64,000 nt of DNA from assembly GCA_002224055.1 (NCBI GenBank), contig AZLU01000069.1, forward strand, positions 1 through 64,000, written 5' to 3'. Under the pieces are notes generated by a model. It did not search any database. It was not told where the DNA came from and worked only from the letters and a program-made list of their open reading frames with translations. Below, in pieces: positions 63,061-64,000 of this stretch. The position numbers and the translations under genes were made by a program. Position 1 is the stretch's first letter. Every line of letters begins with the position of its first letter. Source of the DNA: Pezizomycotina sp. ARF18 (lineage: Eukaryota > Ascomycota).

Positions 63061-63220
63061 TCAAAAGTTTGACATTATGTGTTGATTTTCATCATTGGAA
63101 TTCGATTCGTGAAAGTTTGATGCGTGGGAATCTGAAGGATATAGGAGAACTCACAGGTACGAAGCTAATAGTCTTGAGCTTTCAAATCCTCATCAATGCA
63201 AGACTTTGGTCTTGGAGAAA

Positions 63221-63235
63221 GGGGGGGGGGGGGGG
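63221..63235. repeat. G15 homopolymer
   Basis: An uninterrupted run of 15 G. Notable because short G/C runs inside genes in this window appear to have lost single bases. Confidence 0.95.
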
Positions 63236-63239
63236 TTAA

Positions 63240-63860
63240 TGGTACGTTATTTAATTAGAGATTGTTGGGAAAGTAGTATCAAAGAATTGGAAGTTGTGTT
63301 ATGAAGGGCATGTAGTTTAAACCAGAAAAAAGCTGCAGCTTTCAACTTTTACTCTTATCTTTGCAGAGACATGCGAAAGCTTTCTTCGAAGGTGGTTGGT
63401 GAAGAATGGGGAAGGACAGGTGATATGGAAAACAACAAGAAAAAAAAGCAAGCCGTGAAATGAAGTCTTTCACATATGCCAAAATCAAATAAGAAGTCAG
63501 ATGGGCGATTTTAAACATCTTGTTGGCCTTCATTGAAAAAAAGTTATTGAGCAGTCTTCTCTGACAGAAAAAAAACGGATATGTTCCTCGAAAAATTTGT
63601 AAGAGAAAAAATCAAAGTGGAAGGAGAAAAGAGGAGAAAGGTCAAAAAAAGCTCGATCAGTGGCCTCAGAGATCTCACCGTATAGATGATTCGTAGAACA
63701 TCTAAACAGGATGTTTCTCCAATCGAATCCAAGGCTAATGTTCATCTCTGACCGTGAGCGGGATAGATGAATAGGTTTATAATAATTGTGTTAACGCAAG
63801 AAATCTTGTGAATAAGGCGTTTTTTTTTTTCTTTCCTGCTCAAGCTTTAGAAAGCAAGAG
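63240..63860. other. Gene-free right margin
   Basis: AT-rich sequence with A-runs. The minus-strand frames of 62-71 codons (63342-63745) are Phe/Ser-rich and unrecognised. Any gene could continue beyond the window edge. Confidence 0.4.
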
Positions 63861-63918
63861 AGAGCCGGTGAAAATAGCAGAGGTTTTTTTTTAAGAGCCG
63901 GTGAAAATAGCAGAGGTT
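63861..63918. repeat. Exact 25-bp direct repeat
   Basis: AGAGCCGGTGAAAATAGCAG plus AGGTT occurs at 63861-63885 and again at 63894-63918, separated by T8-A. A recent local duplication or a slippage product, possibly an assembly artefact. Confidence 0.9.
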
Positions 63919-64000
63919 CAAAAATGTCGTTTTTACTCCTGAAGGTCGAGGAGAAGTATATAAACCCAACAAAAAGATGGTGCAGTAGTATTGTCATGAA

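Overview
The window looks like nuclear DNA from a filamentous ascomycete (Pezizomycotina type). The pointers are short GT-AG introns (about 35-135 bp), a Zn(II)2Cys6 regulator with the fungal-specific transcription-factor middle region, a fungal-type nuclear poly(A) polymerase, hAT-like and pogo-like DNA transposons, and one block of extremely TpA-rich sequence of the kind left by repeat-induced point mutation (RIP). I cannot name the species.

Layout: about 1-12.8 kb is almost gene-free. It holds a broken trypsin-like protease (2.2-2.8 kb), a RIP-like AT-rich block (2.94-5.7 kb) containing a worn Ty1/copia remnant into which a 1.5-kb hAT-type hairpin element inserted (8-bp target duplication visible), and a field of decayed repeats (9-10.9 kb). 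The poly(A) polymerase gene lies on the minus strand at 12.8-15.1 kb. After another gene-free stretch there is a multi-pass membrane protein (21.4-22.7 kb, minus), gene-poor DNA with a threefold degenerate repeat (28.7-30.0 kb), and a very large low-complexity protein with one membrane segment (30.6-36.7 kb, minus). A 4-kb shared 5' region separates it from the divergently transcribed Zn-cluster regulator (40.8-44.8 kb, plus). 44.8-54.7 kb is gene-free but contains an old duplicated repeat and a decayed reading frame. 54.8-57.1 kb carries a small F-box protein and an unrecognised multi-exon gene, both minus. A pogo-like element with near-perfect ends sits at 58.4-59.7 kb, and the last 4 kb is a degenerate repeat field.

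The genes do not form one pathway; they are ordinary scattered fungal genes in islands of higher GC, separated by 5-10-kb repeat-derived spacers. The most consistent oddity is that nearly every recognisable host gene needs several one-base additions, mostly in short G or C runs, to stay in frame. In the poly(A) polymerase, which should be essential, this points to uncorrected sequencing or assembly errors rather than gene death, and it should be settled before any gene here is called a pseudogene. I found no convincing undescribed biological system. The best leads are the hairpin hAT element, the decayed repeat families in the spacers, and the decayed reading frame near 53.4 kb.
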